DNA of 64,000 nucleotides from NCBI RefSeq assembly GCF_026210795.1, contig NC_089431.1, positions 2,480,001 through 2,544,000 on the forward strand. The letters are read 5' to 3'. Position numbers and translations under genes: made by a program. The stretch comes from Rhizophagus irregularis (Eukaryota; Glomeromycota; Glomeromycetes; Glomerales; Glomeraceae). This document shows positions 44,765-57,126 of this stretch, one piece after another (within the stretch, counting starts at the first letter, position 1; each line of letters opens with the position of its first letter). The notes beneath the pieces were generated by a model, which had not been told where the DNA came from, did no database searches, and was given only the letters and a program-made list of their open reading frames with translations.

Positions 44765-46510
44765 TTTAATGCAGTAGAACACTAACGATTTTCTTATTAT
44801 TATTAATTGATTTGACTTTTTAATTATAATTTATAGTTGATTTTTCAATTGAGAAATCAATGCAGTAGGACGCTAAAGATTTTCATAATTTTAATTGATT
44901 TGTCTTTTTTAATTATGATTTATAGTTGATTTTTCAATTGAGAAATCAACGCAATAGGACGCTAACGATTTTCTTATTATTATTAATTGATTTGACTTTT
45001 TAATTATGATTTATAGTTGATTTTTCAATCGAAAAATCAACGCAGTAGGACGCTAAAGATTTTTGTAATTTTAATTGATTAGTCTTTTTTAATTATGATT
45101 TATAGTTGATTTTTCAATTGAGAAGTTAACGCAATAGGACGCTAACGATTTTCTTATTAATTAATTGATTTGATTTTTTAATTATAATTTATAGTTGATT
45201 TTTCAATCGAGAAATCAACGCAGTAGAACGCTAATGATTTTCATAATTTTAATTTATTTGTCTTTTTTAATTATGATTTATAGTTGATTTTTCAATTGAG
45301 AAGTCAACGCAATAGGACGCTAATGATTTTCTTATTAATTAATTGATTTAATTTTTTAATTATGATTTATAGTTGATTTTTCAATCAAGAAATCAACACA
45401 GTAGGACGCTAAAGATTTTCATAATTTTAATTGATTTGTCTTTTTTAATTATGATTTATAGTTGATTTTTCAATCGAGAAGTCAACGCAATAGGACGCTA
45501 ACGATTTTCTTATTAATTAATTGATTTGATTTTTTAATTATGATTTATAGTTGATTTTTCAATCGAGAAATCAATGCAGTAGAACGCTAACGATTTTCGT
45601 AATTTTAATTTATTTGTCTTTTTTAATTATGATTTATAGTTGATTTTTCAATTGAGAAATCAACGCAATAGGACGCCTACGATTTTCTTAATTTTAATTA
45701 ATTGATTTGATTTTTTAAATTATGATTTATAGTTGATTTGTCAATTGAGAAATCAACGCAGTAGGACGCTAACAATTTTCTTATTATTAATTGATTAGTC
45801 TTTTTTAATTATGATTTATAGTTGATTTTCCAATCGAAAAGTCAACGCAGTAGGACGCTAAAGATTTTCTTATTATTAATTGATTTGTCTTTTTTAATTA
45901 TGATTTATAGTTGATTTTCCAATCGAGAAATCAACGCAGTAGGACACTAATGATTTTCTTAATTTTAATTAATTGATTTGATTTTTTAAATTATGATTTA
46001 TAGTTGATTTGTCAATTGAGAAATCAACGCAGTAGAACGCTAACAATTTTCTTATTATTAATTGATTAGTCTTTTTTAATTATGATTTATAGTTGATTTT
46101 CCAATCAAGAAGTCAACGCAGTAGGACGCCTATGATTTTCTTATTATTAATTGATTTGTCTTTTTTAATTATGATTTATAGTTGATTTACCAATCGAGAA
46201 GTCAACGCAGTAGGACGCTAATAATTTTCTTAATTTTAATTAATTGATTTGATTTTTTAAATTATGATTTATAGTTGATTTGTCAATTGAGAAATCAACG
46301 CAGTAGAACGCTAACAATTTTCTTATTATTAATTGATTAGTCTTTTTTAATTATGATTTATAGTTGATTTTCCAATCGAGAAGTCAACGCAGTAAGACGC
46401 TAATGATTTTCTTAATTTTAATTAATTGATTTGATTTTTTAATTATGATTTATAGTTGATTTTTCAATCAAGAAATCAATGCAGTAGAACGCTAACGATT
46501 TTCTTATTAT
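44765..46510 (+). repeat. 90-bp minisatellite, about 20 copies
   Basis: The unit GATTTATAGTTGATTTTTCAA, then AGAAATCAACGCAGTAGGAC, GCTAACGATTTTC and TTAATTGATTTG recurs every 88-94 bp. Its GTAGGACGCT marker is found at about 44772, 44866, 44953, 45044 and so on to 46482. Each unit holds an inverted repeat, GTTGATTT...AAATCAAC. In the first half, units with CAATAGGACG and CAGTAGGACG alternate, giving a higher-order period of about 180 bp. It lies between the two CACTA genes and may be their shared intergenic region. Confidence 0.9.
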
Positions 46511-46603
46511 TAATTGATTTGATTTTTTAAATTTATAAATAGGACGATATGACGATATTGAACCTGCTTCAATTTTTTAAACGAATATTGAGTGAATATC
46601 AAA

Positions 46604-48967
46604 ATGTCAAATAATAGCAATAATAAAAAAAACAATAAAAAAAATAACAAACAAAAGCAACAGAGGTTTCAAGAAGAAACACCTGACGAAGGATCTAATC
46701 GTCAATAGGAAAGAATGGAAGAAGAAAGTAATCCGAATAAGATGAGTGATAAAACCAATAAGTCAGCTAACAAATCGTCACCCACCAAGTCAAACAAATA
46801 AAAGCAGCAAAGGTTTCAAGAAGAAACACCTGACGAAGGATCTAATCGTCAACGGGAAAAAACGGAAGAAGAAAGTAATCCAAATGAGACGAGTGACAAA
46901 ACCAATAAGTCAACTAGCAAATCGTCACTCACCAAGTCAAATAAACAAAAGCAGCAAAGGTTCAAGAAGAAACACCGAGTGAAGGATCTAATCGTCAACA
47001 GGAAAGAACGGAAGATGAAAGTGATCTGAATGAGACGAATGACAAAACCAATAAGTCGACTAGCAAATCGTCACTCACCAAATCAAACAAATAAAAGCAG
47101 CAAAAGTTTCAAGAAGAAACACCGAGCGAAGAATCTAAGCGTCAACGGGGAAGAACGGAAGAAGAAAGTGATCTGAATGAGACAAGTGATAAGACCAATA
47201 AGTCGACTAGCAAATTGGCATCCATCAAGTCGATCCTCAAATCTGCAAAGTTGATTAAGCCGACTCAAGAAGAGTCTGACGATGAGGTTATAGAAATTGA
47301 ACCGCCAAATATTCCTAAAGGTAATTGAATTTTGGAAAATTGCTGATTGACATGTACGATAATTAATAATTTTTATAGATCAACAAGAGATGTTATCGGA
47401 AATGAAAAAATGATATGGGAATATTCGAATTCCACAAAAATTCGTATTAGTGGTTAAAGACGATTAAGGTAATGAAAAGGTGATCAATGATGACGATACT
47501 GATTTAGAAGCAGGTACTATTTTGACTTCATTCGTATAAATTTAGAATTATTCGTAAAAAAATATTACTATTAATAAAATTCTTTATTTAGAAAATCTAA
47601 AATTAAAGAAACAAATTGATGAAGTACAAGTAGAGAATACAAGGCTTGAACGCGAAAATAACTGATTATTCGATGAAAATCATTTTTTGACTCGAGTAAA
47701 CGAGGCCTTTGCAGACGAGAATGACAATCTACGCGAAAGCTTAAACAGGTATTCGAGAATCTGCCTGCCTAAAGCCATTTATAGGCAGACAGATCTCGAA
47801 CAGCCGGCAAAATGTCAAAAAAAATTAAGACAAAAAAGTCCGAGCGATACAAGGAAGAATCGGAGGAAGAAGGGTCTAGTTCTAACAATAATGATGAGTA
47901 CGACGAAAAAGAAGCTAGGGTATATTAATTTTATTTGTCTGATTCAGTTATTTAAAATTGCAGTATTGAGTAATTAAGTACCAGTTATCATTATTTGATT
48001 GTTATATTTAGGCTGAAATGAAGTCTATTTTGAAAACCATCGATGAAACTTGAGAACTAGATTACAATGAAACGTTCAATAACGTGAAAAATCTCAAGAT
48101 TCGTTTAGCCCTTGCTCCGTGTTTTCCTGCTTCGAATAAGCAACTTACAAAATGGTTAGGTTGTCTCCACAAGTCTCGTCGTTCTCATCAAAGATTAATA
48201 GATAGGTAAAAAGCCGATGAAAATAAACACTGGGTGCACTCAAACAATCGAGTACATGACGTTAGTAATGATTTATAATTATTATGCTGAATTTTATTCC
48301 GATTATGTATTGAATTTTATTCAAATTATAACGTATTTTAGAAGAAAATCCGCCGAATGAAGGTGGCAAAAAGATTATATAGTTTTGACGATGAACGGAT
48401 AACAAAATATGATAAGCATAGATTACTAAAGATATTATCCAATCGCTTATTTCATTCAGTGAGACAGACGAAGAAGACCTAACAAAGTCGATAATCGCTA
48501 TTTATGACTATTCGTGGAGATCTGATGAGGTTAGAACTTCTGAATCTTGATTTTTTAGACGAATCGCTGGATTTAATTTTTATATTTTATTGTTTCTTCA
48601 GCTTAAAAATTTGCTACGAAATGTACTCGATGTACACTCGTCAAATAAGGTGAAATTAATACGTGAACGTAAATATGATGACGAGGTACAAAAATATGAC
48701 CGACCACATCCATCGAATGCTCCCGAATGGTCTTATATCGTACAACAACAAGATTTAATATTCGATACTGATATCGACCAGGGTTTCAATACTAAATATG
48801 ATGAAGAAGTAGAAGAAGTTAGTAGAGGGACAACACCAGCAACTGGCAACACCACCAAAAATGATGAAGACCATAACAAGAAAGGAGAAGAAAAACCATC
48901 AAAATCAACGGTCGGCGACAATCATAATAATTCAGATTCTGATTTACATATGGATGACGCGCAATGA
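46604..48967 (+). pseudogene. Second gene of the CACTA element (accessory protein)
   Basis: The gene starts MSNNSNNKKNN after a TATA-like TTTATAAATAGG (46534). An N-terminal Lys/Gln/Ser region has four tandem copies of a roughly 140-bp block (QQRFQEETPDEGSNRQ). Then come a coiled coil (ENLKLKKQIDEVQVENTRLE), a helical LRIRLALAPCFPASNK-like part and an acidic C-terminus (KNLLRNVLDVHSS, SYIVQQQDLIFDTDID) ending at 48967. Introns are evident at about 47321-47379, 47513-47591 and near 48530-48600. Several in-frame stops (for example around 46709, 46800 and 47663) show decay. Its place fits the DNA-binding partner (TnpA-like) of CACTA elements, but no homology is recognised. Confidence 0.6.
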
Positions 48968-49079
48968 ACAAATCTGAATTAATTTGGTAGAAAACTTTCT
49001 TTTTTTCGTCAAAAATCTATATATATATATAATTAATATTCCAAATTATTAGTATTAGAATTTTCCATAATTCAAAATA

Positions 49080-49350
49080 AATTTGTCTTAATTCAAAAAA
49101 AAATTAATTACAATTTGAAATAATTTTACTGCAAATTTACCGCAATTCAGAATAGAAAATTTACTGCAATTCAGATTAAAATTTACTGCAATTCAGAATA
49201 GAAAATTTACCGCAATTCAGATTAAAATTTACTGTAATTCAGATTAAAATTTACTGTAATTCAGATTAAAATTTACTGCAATTCAGATTAAAATTTATCG
49301 CAATTTATCAAAATTTATCATAATTCAGAATAAATTCACTGCAATTCGGT
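49080..49350 (+). repeat. Right subterminal repeats of the CACTA element
   Basis: The word AAAATTTACTGCAATTCAGA and close variants recur about ten times with a period of roughly 24 bp. They are probably transposase-binding sites. Confidence 0.8.
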
Positions 49351-49538
49351 AAATTTATGAATATATTTTTTTAAACAATTCGGATTAAAAATACTAAGCA
49401 ATTCTATATTCTGATCAGCATCAATCAACCTGCCAATCAGAACTTTGCCTAAATTAATAAATCGGCCATCTTTATCACCAAATTCAGCCTAAAATCAGAC
49501 ATCCGATTTCTAGCCGATTTGGACTATTTCGACCAGTG

Positions 49539-50003
49539 AAAGATATTTAGCAAAAAGGTATTCTAATTTTTTGAAACCTTTAGTATAAAAACCAAATTGT
49601 AATTGTAAATATTTTATTGGCTAAGTTCATCAAAAAATATCTTCAGTTTTTTATGAGAAATTCTTGAAATAAGATTTATAGATTAAAGTTCTTTTTTTAA
49701 TAATATATTTATAATAAGTAATTAGAATTTAATTATATTTTTTGATCATTTTTAAGAATTATAATATCTAAAATAATCCATTATATACATGATTTATTTA
49801 TATAGAAAAAATGATTAATAGTTATAATGGCAAATAATTTATAAGTTATTAACTATTAATATTGATGTAGTTTTTAATTATATATTTACTTTTTATAATA
49901 ATTTATTAAATTCTATATTAATAAACTTATAAATATATTGCAGTTAAAAAAAAATTAAGAAAATGCTTAAAATTAATATAATTTTCTAAAATATTAACTT
50001 GTA
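49539..50003. other. AT-rich flank right of the CACTA element
   Basis: It begins with the AAA target duplication. No gene or repeat is recognised. Confidence 0.5.
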
Positions 50004-50201
50004 CATAGTGAAGTTCAATATAACGGAACTCCAATATAACAGAACATAAGTAAAATCTTGATAGATCAAAACTGAGGCCTAGAACGGATTATCATAATCT
50101 ATAATTAATTTACACTCAATATATCAGAATTCTTGATATATCAGAATTTTGAAAAATTTTACTATCATGACGGATTCTATTATATCGAGTTTCACGCATT
50201 G
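50004..50201. mobile_element. Pogo/Tigger-like MITE (198 bp)
   Basis: The inverted ends CATAGTGAAGTTCAATATAA and CAATGCGTGAAACTCGATAT (reverse complement of the right end) share the GTGAA..TC.ATATAA pattern of pogo-type elements. Both are flanked by TA. The interior is non-coding. Confidence 0.65.
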
Positions 50202-50705
50202 TAATTCATTTTAAACTAATGAAAAATACTAATATATATATTAGAAAATTATTAAATTTTTTATTAAAAATATTTAAAATACTTGCAACTATTTATATTT
50301 TTAAACAAATTTAGTATTTATATATTTTTAAAAATTAAAAATTAGAATTTGATATCTTAAAAAAAAAAAATTTTAATTAATAATATTATAGCAAAAATAT
50401 ATTATATTTAAATTTTTTTAATTTTAAGCCATCTTTTTAACTATAAATTTTCAAATAAATTATAAATTTAATAAATTAAATTTAACTGAATTTATTTAAA
50501 AATTTAGTCAAAAAGTAATAGTTTAAAATTAAAAAAATTAAATTTTTACTATAATATTATTAATTAAAAAATTTTTTTCTTTAGTAATATCAAATTTTAA
50601 CTTTTAATTAATAAATTTGTATTAAAATATTATTTAAAAAGTATAAAACTAATTTTAATCCAAAGTAATATTTAATCTACTGGTAAATTTTATATAATTA
50701 TATAA

Positions 50706-52135
50706 TTGAAGTTTGCTATTTATCACCACTGGTAGTCAGCACTGATGTCACGTGATTATAATTAACCAATAGTATTAATGTAACTAATTTAAATATTTTA
50801 TTTAACTTTATGTAATTTTACACGACTAAAAAATTGCGTACACGGTACATCTTTAATTTTTGAGAACACCCCAGTCAAATAAATAATAATGGACAAAATA
50901 AGTGATAAGGAATAAGAAAGAACAATAAAGAACAAAAAGAGTAATAAGAAACAATAGTATGAAATGGTAATGAAAAAAGAACAATAGGAAACGAGATAGC
51001 AATGAAAAGAACAGTATGGGATGAAATGATGATGAAAAGCAATATAGAATGAAATTGTGATATATAGGATGAAATGGTGATAGAAGAAACAATGTAGGAC
51101 GAAATGATGATAGAAAAAAACAATATAGGATGAAATAGTGATTAAGGGAGACGAAATGATAATGATGAAGTGATATAAAACAAAATGGTAATGGAAAAGA
51201 ACAATAGGAGACGATTCAGACGAAATAGTAATGAAAAGAACAGTATATATGGGATGAAATGATGATGAAAAGCAATATAGAACGAAAGGTGGTAGAAAAA
51301 GATGATAGGAGACGAAATGGTAATTAAAGGAACAGTATAGGTTGAAATGATGATAAAAAAGTAATATAAAGTGAAATGGTGATAGAAATAATGATATGAC
51401 AAAATGGTAAATAAAAGGAACGAATGATAATGATAAAGTGATATAGAACAAAATTGCGATGAAAAAAAAAGATAGGATGAAATAGAATGAAAGATGAAAG
51501 AATAATGTGGAACAAAGTGGAGATGGAAAAAGAATGATAGGTGACGAAATAGTGGTGGGAAAAATGATAGGAGATGAAATGGCGATGAAAGGACGAAATG
51601 ATGATGAAAAAGCAGTGTAGAATGAAATGGTGATAGAAAAAATGATATAGGACGAAATGGAGATGAAAGAATATATGGAATAAAATGGAGATAGAAAAAG
51701 AATGATAGGAGATGAAATAGTGATGGAAAAAAATGATGGAACAGCATGGCATAATAAGAAAGAAACAAAAAAACCATAAAGCCCAAAAAAGAAGTGAACA
51801 GCCCAACCAAAAAAAAGAAAAAGATAGTTAGTTAAAGAAAATAAATTTCCAATTCCAAAAGACCCAAAATAATTTACCATTTACTAAAATATTGATGCCA
51901 AAGTTTCAAAGACGTTAAAAGGTGGAAAAAACTACTTACAAAAAAGTGACAAAGTGGAGTAACGAATAAAATGAAAAGAAGGGAGAATAGTTAATATTAA
52001 TGAAGGGAAAAAACGTTAAGAAATATGTTCAACTTACTGAAAGCTAAGGAAGCAAAATAAAATCACGTAAATAAAAATAAACTAATAAATCTGATGAGTG
52101 ACGCAATACAAATAAACCATGTGACACTGGTGTTT
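50706..52135. repeat. Dispersed repeat X, copy 2 with GA minisatellite
   Basis: It begins GAAGTTTGCTATTTATCACC and matches copy 1 at 12.7 kb through GAACACCCCAGTCAAATAAA. From about 50950 to 51750 it is a degenerate purine-rich minisatellite of GATGAAATGATGATGAAAAA-type units, almost free of C on the + strand. Near 52115-52135 the word CATGTGACACTGGTG is a weak inverted match to CAGCACTGATGTCACGTG at the left, suggesting terminal inverted repeats. No transposase is present. Confidence 0.65.
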
Positions 52136-52445
52136 CGTAGTAATTTTATATATAATTTTACCCAAATTTTCAAAAAAAAAAATATAAATTATAGTCACAA
52201 TCAAAAATATAAGAAATATTATCAAAAATATAATAAAAAAACTTAATTATTATACTTTATAATGTTTAAATAAATAAAATTTATATAAAATAAAATGAAT
52301 AATAATACAAATAATTTTTTTTAGAATTTTTTAGAAAAAGTAATTGGCAAAAAATCATATAAAATATAAATTTTTAAAAAGATAATTTAAAGGGCAAATT
52401 AGTAAAACTTATTTGATTTGCTATAATAGTTTTTTAATATATACT

Positions 52446-52735
52446 AGTGTTCACCTGTTGTCTACGACAACAGTTAATATGTAATTCCGGCCAGAATTAA
52501 AAGATCTGCAAAGAATATCCTTTTTTGGAAATTTGAGCAACACAATTTTTTTAATTTCTCTGAAAAGTAACAGAAGACAAAATTTCCTTTTTTTGGAAAT
52601 TTGCGTAACCGATAATTTCCTTTTATGGAATCCTGTGTAACCCAAAATTTCAGTTTTTCGCCAGAAATAAAATTCCTTTTTTTGGTTTTGTGTAACATTG
52701 GCGACGAATAGGAGTAGGGTTACACAATTCAAATG
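52446..52735. repeat. Degenerate GGAAATTTGTGTAACC tandem repeats
   Basis: Units containing AATTTCCTTTTTTGGAAATT and GTGTAACC recur about every 45 bp. The left border carries the hairpin CTGTTGTCTACGACAACAG. It is non-coding; the open frames across it come from the repeat. Confidence 0.6.
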
Positions 52736-52829
52736 ACTTATTTATATGGTTAATCTAAACATAACGCCCACGTGATTGCAGTGTTTTTTAATATATAAAA
52801 GATTAGTAATGTTTACTAATTTTAATAAG

Positions 52830-53005
52830 ACTTTACTTATTTATAATAAAGATTACTGTCTTTTTATTAATGATTTTTACTTTACTTTTTTTTTAAATTC
52901 TATTGGTTAATTAGCCAAAAAGGAAAAAAATTATAATAATGTAATATAAAATTTTCTTTTATAATAAGATCAGCAAATAACTTATCTTATAAGTAAATGG
53001 AATTC
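52830..53005. mobile_element. Decayed inverted relative of the 36.4-kb hAT MITE
   Basis: The middle (TTCTATTGGTTAATTAGC, then AATGTAATATAAAATTTTC) is the reverse complement of 36480-36600. The ends are diverged (ACTTTACTTA and CTTATAAGTAAATGG) and no target duplication remains, so it is an older copy. Confidence 0.65.
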
Positions 53006-53135
53006 TGTTTTAACATAAATTACAAATTAAATAATATCTTATTATATTTTTAAAATTTAATTTTACCGTAAAAAAAAAGAGATTTACTAATTTGCCTTTT
53101 GAATAAATAATTTTGGTTAAATTACTTTTCTAAAT

Positions 53136-53319
53136 ATATATGTTATCCAAATTATTTTGAGCTGCCATAATTATAAGTAAAATTCCAAATTCAATTAAGG
53201 CATCCCAAATTATTTTAGTACTTTATATAGTAAATTACATATAAACTGAATGAATTATTATAGCATTCCAAATTATAATTATGGCATCTTAAAATAATAA
53301 TTTGAACAGCATATATATT
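53136..53319. mobile_element. Palindromic MITE, copy 2 (inverted, older)
   Basis: It has the same interior words as 12955-13132 (GCCATAATTATAA, AGTAAATTACATATAAACTG, GCATCCCAAATTATTTTAG) in opposite orientation. The inverted ends are ATATATATG and CCAAATTATTTTGAG. It is more diverged than copy 1. Confidence 0.7.
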
Positions 53320-54228
53320 TCTAAAAATTTATATTTTATGCAATTTTTTCCAATCATTTTTTTAAAAAAATTATTTGATTATTATTCATTTCACTTAATC
53401 ACTTTACATAGATTTTATTTATTTGGACATTATAAACAAAATGATCAAGTTTTTTTACATTTTTGATGATATTTTATATTTTTAATTATAACCATAATTC
53501 AAATTTTCTTTGGAAATTTGGGCAAAATTATATAATTATATAAAATCTACTGGTAAGTTAAAATCACTTTAGATTAAAATTAATTTTGTACAAAAAAAAT
53601 ATAATAATGAAATTTTTATAAATAAAATAAAAATAAAATAAAAATAAAAGTATTCAAAATACACTTATTAAATATTATATCAATTACTAGAATTACACCA
53701 CAATTTGTTGATAAAATAAGATCAATAACTTAAATAAAAAAATATTTTTATTTCTGCAGTTATCTCAAAAAGTGAACCTTCTAGATTTTAGTTTAATACA
53801 GCATTTAACTTTATTTATATAAATCAATTTTTTACTTGGTAGATAATATAAATAATTATTTTGATTAAAATATCAAAAAAAATATTATTATGATAACTAT
53901 AAAAATTGTGTTTTTTTATTTTCTTTTAAATATTAAATAGGTAAAAATTTTTGTACTTCCCGATTTCCTGTTTAATCGCCTTAAACCGGTAAATCGATAG
54001 TGTAATATTATAGGTAAATGGTAAATGACACATTCAGAATTCCGATATAGTTTATAGAAAACGTGATAATTTAGCCGATATGTAGGATAAGAAAGTAAAA
54101 AAACGAATAGAAGTTATCTCACGTATTCATTTTTCATTCATTTACCCTTATTACTTTTTGTCTTGTTTCTTTTTTCTTTTTTTTCTACATAGAATTTTAT
54201 TCAATACAGAGAAAATCACAGGAAAATA
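53320..54228. other. AT-rich spacer before the CHZ-tail gene
   Basis: No gene. The T-rich run TTTTTTCTTTTTTTTCTACA just before 54190 is probably leader or promoter sequence of the following gene. Confidence 0.5.
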
Positions 54229-55359
54229 ATGTCGACTGACAGTAAAAAAAAAAGAAAAACGTGAGAAACTTGAAGGGTTAATAGCTAAACGTAGAGCCGA
54301 AGGAGCTAATGAAGAAGACAATGACAAGTTGTATTTTTATTCGTGTTTCAATTATTTTAAAGTGAAGCCGTTTTTTTTCAAAACGACTATATGAGTTACT
54401 ATCAGAGTTATGTCACGTAAAATTATTCAATATTCTTAAATATTTCTAATAAAGTAGAAAGAATAAACAGAAATCAGCCACTAGCACTCCAAGTTCTTCT
54501 AAAACAACAACACCCACTAAAGCTTCAAAAGCACGAACTTCCCCCACTGCAAAACCTAAGCAACCTCCACCCAAGCCTAAAGGAGGTAGACCACCACGTC
54601 AAGATCAATATGAAGATGATGGTTTCATTGTAGATGATAATGAAGAAGGTGTTATCTTAAAAATTGTTTTTTACTCAAAAGAATAAACTAAATGTATCGA
54701 TTATAAACAAAATAGAGGAAGAGGAATCTGAAACAGAGAGCGATGATGCTACTGAAGAAGAATTTGGATCATCTGAATCTGGTTCTGACGATAGTAAGAA
54801 GAAAAGGAAGAAAGGAAAACCAAAACAAAAGAATAATGCTAAAAAGAAGGTATTCGTTGGGTGTTAATTTGTTTTATATGAGTAGAAATTGTGGTAAATT
54901 ATTGTTTTTTATTATAATTGATAGCAGAAGAAAAAGACACAGAAGAGGAGAAAGGATGAGGACAGTGACGATGATGATTCCGAAGATGATTCAAGAAAAA
55001 AATCGAGTAAGAAAAAGAAAGGTGGATCAGACTCCGAGGATTTGGATCCAGAAAAAGAAAAAAATGATTTACGTAAGCTTATTTAAATTATATTATGTTA
55101 ATAAAATAATTACATATTATTTTATTAACCTGATTTATTTTTTTTAAAAAAAAAATACCAGTGGAAGATCTTGAAGTCATCGACTCGGGATCCATCATGA
55201 AAGGGAGGACAAGAGGAAAAAAGATAGATTTTACAGGAATGGTAAAATATAATTCGACTATACAAATATTATTGCTGGTTATTTCTTGTTTAGGCTTCAT
55301 ACACAAGCGTACATATCATTTTATTTGAATGTTTTTAGGATCCTTACGACGACGAATAA
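54229..55359 (+). CDS. Acidic nuclear protein with CHZ-like tail (histone chaperone)
   Basis: Exons 54229-54327, 54458-54648, 54716-54849, 54925-55072, 55162-55241 and 55339-55359. Exons 2-6 join in frame to the stop. Content: a basic start with KLEGLIAKRRAEGANEED, a Ser/Thr/Pro/Lys-rich part, GRPPRQDQYEDDGFIVDD, long acidic Ser/Asp/Glu runs alternating with Lys clusters, and a C-terminal MKGRTRGKKIDFTGMD. That resembles the CHZ motif (RRTRGxxIDY/F) of Chz1/HIRIP3 chaperones for H2A.Z-H2B. Exon 1 is one base out of phase: an A10 run at 54244-54253 would keep the frame with nine A's. A homopolymer error or a missed exon is likelier than a dead gene, because all later splice phases agree. Confidence 0.6.
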
Positions 55360-56241
55360 ATATTATGATATAAGAAAACAACAATATTTCGACTCTTTTT
55401 GCTATAAGGTTTTAAATCGCTTAATTCTCGTTATTCAAGGAAGGTTAGTTTTGGATATAAAATATTCTTTTTTTTGAAAAGTATTAGAATTCAGAATTCA
55501 GTTATAAATTTCCGTAAAACAAGTAAATAATAAAATGAAAAAAAAAATTGCAAAAAACTAAATCAATCAGTACAAAATTTCTTGTATTTTATTAAATTTA
55601 ATTATTTAATTTTGGTTATTATAAATTAAACGATTAAAGAAGCTTAATAAATTATCACATTATCGTTATTTTTGCTAATATCAATTGGAATGTGCATTCT
55701 ATATTTAAGAAAATAAATGCTAATTTGAAATATCTAACCTTCCGACCACTCATAATCTAAATTTTCAAAATCTTTTTATAGCGATTTCATCCATTTACAA
55801 GCCGTCTATCGTACGAATCTATCCAGCATATACTTATCCCAAGTCTTTTGCACATTTCTTTTAGTTAAATGTTAAGGTGAATATTGGAGATAGAAATTTT
55901 TCTATTTTCAAAAAATAAAAGACGCGTTCAAAACAATCACCATTTTTAAAAAAGCATCGATAACACGCCGGCAGATATGACCAAGCAGTGACCAAGCGCA
56001 TATATATACTGTAAAATTATGAGATAGATAAAATGTATAGAATACTACTTTTCTTCGGATAATTTTTAGTATTTCTATGAATCAAAAGGGTTTAACGAAA
56101 AAAAAACGCCTTATCATATGTTCAAATTATTTAAATTCGAATTTCATTAGGTAAAGAGCTCAACGTATATATGACACGTGACTTCAGATTCCTCAAAAGA
56201 CGAAATCATATCGTATTAATTTTTAATAATAAATGATGATT
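55360..56241. other. Convergent spacer
   Basis: A spacer of about 880 bp between the ends of the CHZ-tail gene and paralog B. A CACGTG lies at 56175-56180. No gene is seen. Confidence 0.5.
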
Positions 56242-56964
56242 TTAACTATATTTCTTGTACACCAATTTATAATCTTCTATCACAACTTTTCCACCGATTC
56301 CTAAATAACTGATATCTTCCAATACATGAATAACAAAAGGTTTAACGATGTTAATAAGCATGTCATCTCCAAGAGTATCATAAACGGAGATTGCATATAT
56401 ATCTATTAATAATAAAATAAAAGTCATTATAACAAATGACAACTAATAATAAAATTTTCTTACAAACTATATCGTACCATAAACTTCCACAAAACCAAGT
56501 TCATTCCAAAGTTTCTTCATTTTTTCAACGGTCAATTCAGCAGTAATAAATTCAGAAATCTCGATTACATTATCTTTAAAAAGCATATAAAAATTGTCAA
56601 GAAATATACATATCGTAGCAAATATATGTACGCTTTCTGCTTTTAGAAAGAATATTGTTGGATAACTTTGTTTTAATTGTAAACTTTGAGTTTCTGACAC
56701 TGTTGGAAATGATTTTATTTGGCATTCTTCTGTGCAGTTGTGCTTTATTAAATGTCTTTTCCGCCAAAATTCATTCCAATGTACTCCTCCTCTTCGAATT
56801 GTTTCTGTAGTATTTTGTTGTTGTTCTTGTTGATTTTGTTGTTGTTGGCTATTGGAAGAAGTAGAAGTCCCTGTCTGTATGGAAGTATTCTGATGTTGAA
56901 CGCGACGTTGCTGTTGAGTTCGATTTCCTTGGTATCGCGAATTTGTATGAGTGGATCTTATCAT
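56242..56964 (-). CDS. Unknown protein, paralog B of a window-internal pair
   Basis: Two exons, 56964-56478 and 56402-56242, join in frame to 215 residues with a 75-nt intron at the same codon and phase as in paralog A (4018-4773). The N-terminus is Arg/Gln/Asn/Thr-rich with a poly-Gln tract (QQQQNQQEQQQN). The conserved part includes a YMLFKDNVIEISEFI segment (FFKDNVHEAKDFI in A), WNELGFVEVYG (WGNIGYEESYG in A) and VLEDISYLGIGGKV (TLEDIGYLGLGGRV in A), ending LVYKK. The start was set at 56964 by alignment to paralog A; the open frame extends to 57066. No family is recognised. It is divergent from the CAB4-type gene. Confidence 0.75.
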
Positions 56965-57126
56965 TTTCGTCTTAACATGAAAATAAGCCGAATAAAAATA
57001 TTTTATAGAAATTATTTTTCTGGGAAAACAAAAATTCGATCCTGATTGGGTTGAGTTCGAATTCAATATTTCAATCTGCTAATTTTTCTTGCTTATGTAA
57101 GTAAGAAATGTTATTCTGTATGTCAC

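Larger units (their letters stand above)
40325..49538. mobile_element. CACTA (EnSpm) transposon, 9214 bp, 3-bp TSD
   Basis: The ends read CACTGGTCGAAAT at the left and its exact complement at the right, flanked by AAA on both sides (40322-40324 and 49539-49541). This is the CACTA-superfamily signature. Subterminal repeats occupy both flanks: the left holds degenerate copies of the terminus (ACTGGTTGAAATC near 40486 and 40658), the right holds ATTTACTGCAATTCAGA repeats. Inside are a reverse-strand Transposase_21-type gene, a long minisatellite and a forward-strand second gene. The transposase has several inactivating changes, so this copy is not autonomous. Confidence 0.93.

Noticed and set aside
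50798-51880. 360-codon reverse open frame rich in Phe, Ser and Ile
   Set aside because: It overlaps a purine-rich minisatellite and is open in several frames at once (51142-51810, 51324-51806). The lack of stops comes from base composition, not coding selection.
52451-52732. 93-codon reverse frame
   Set aside because: It spans degenerate 45-bp tandem repeats; the repeated peptide text follows the DNA repeat.
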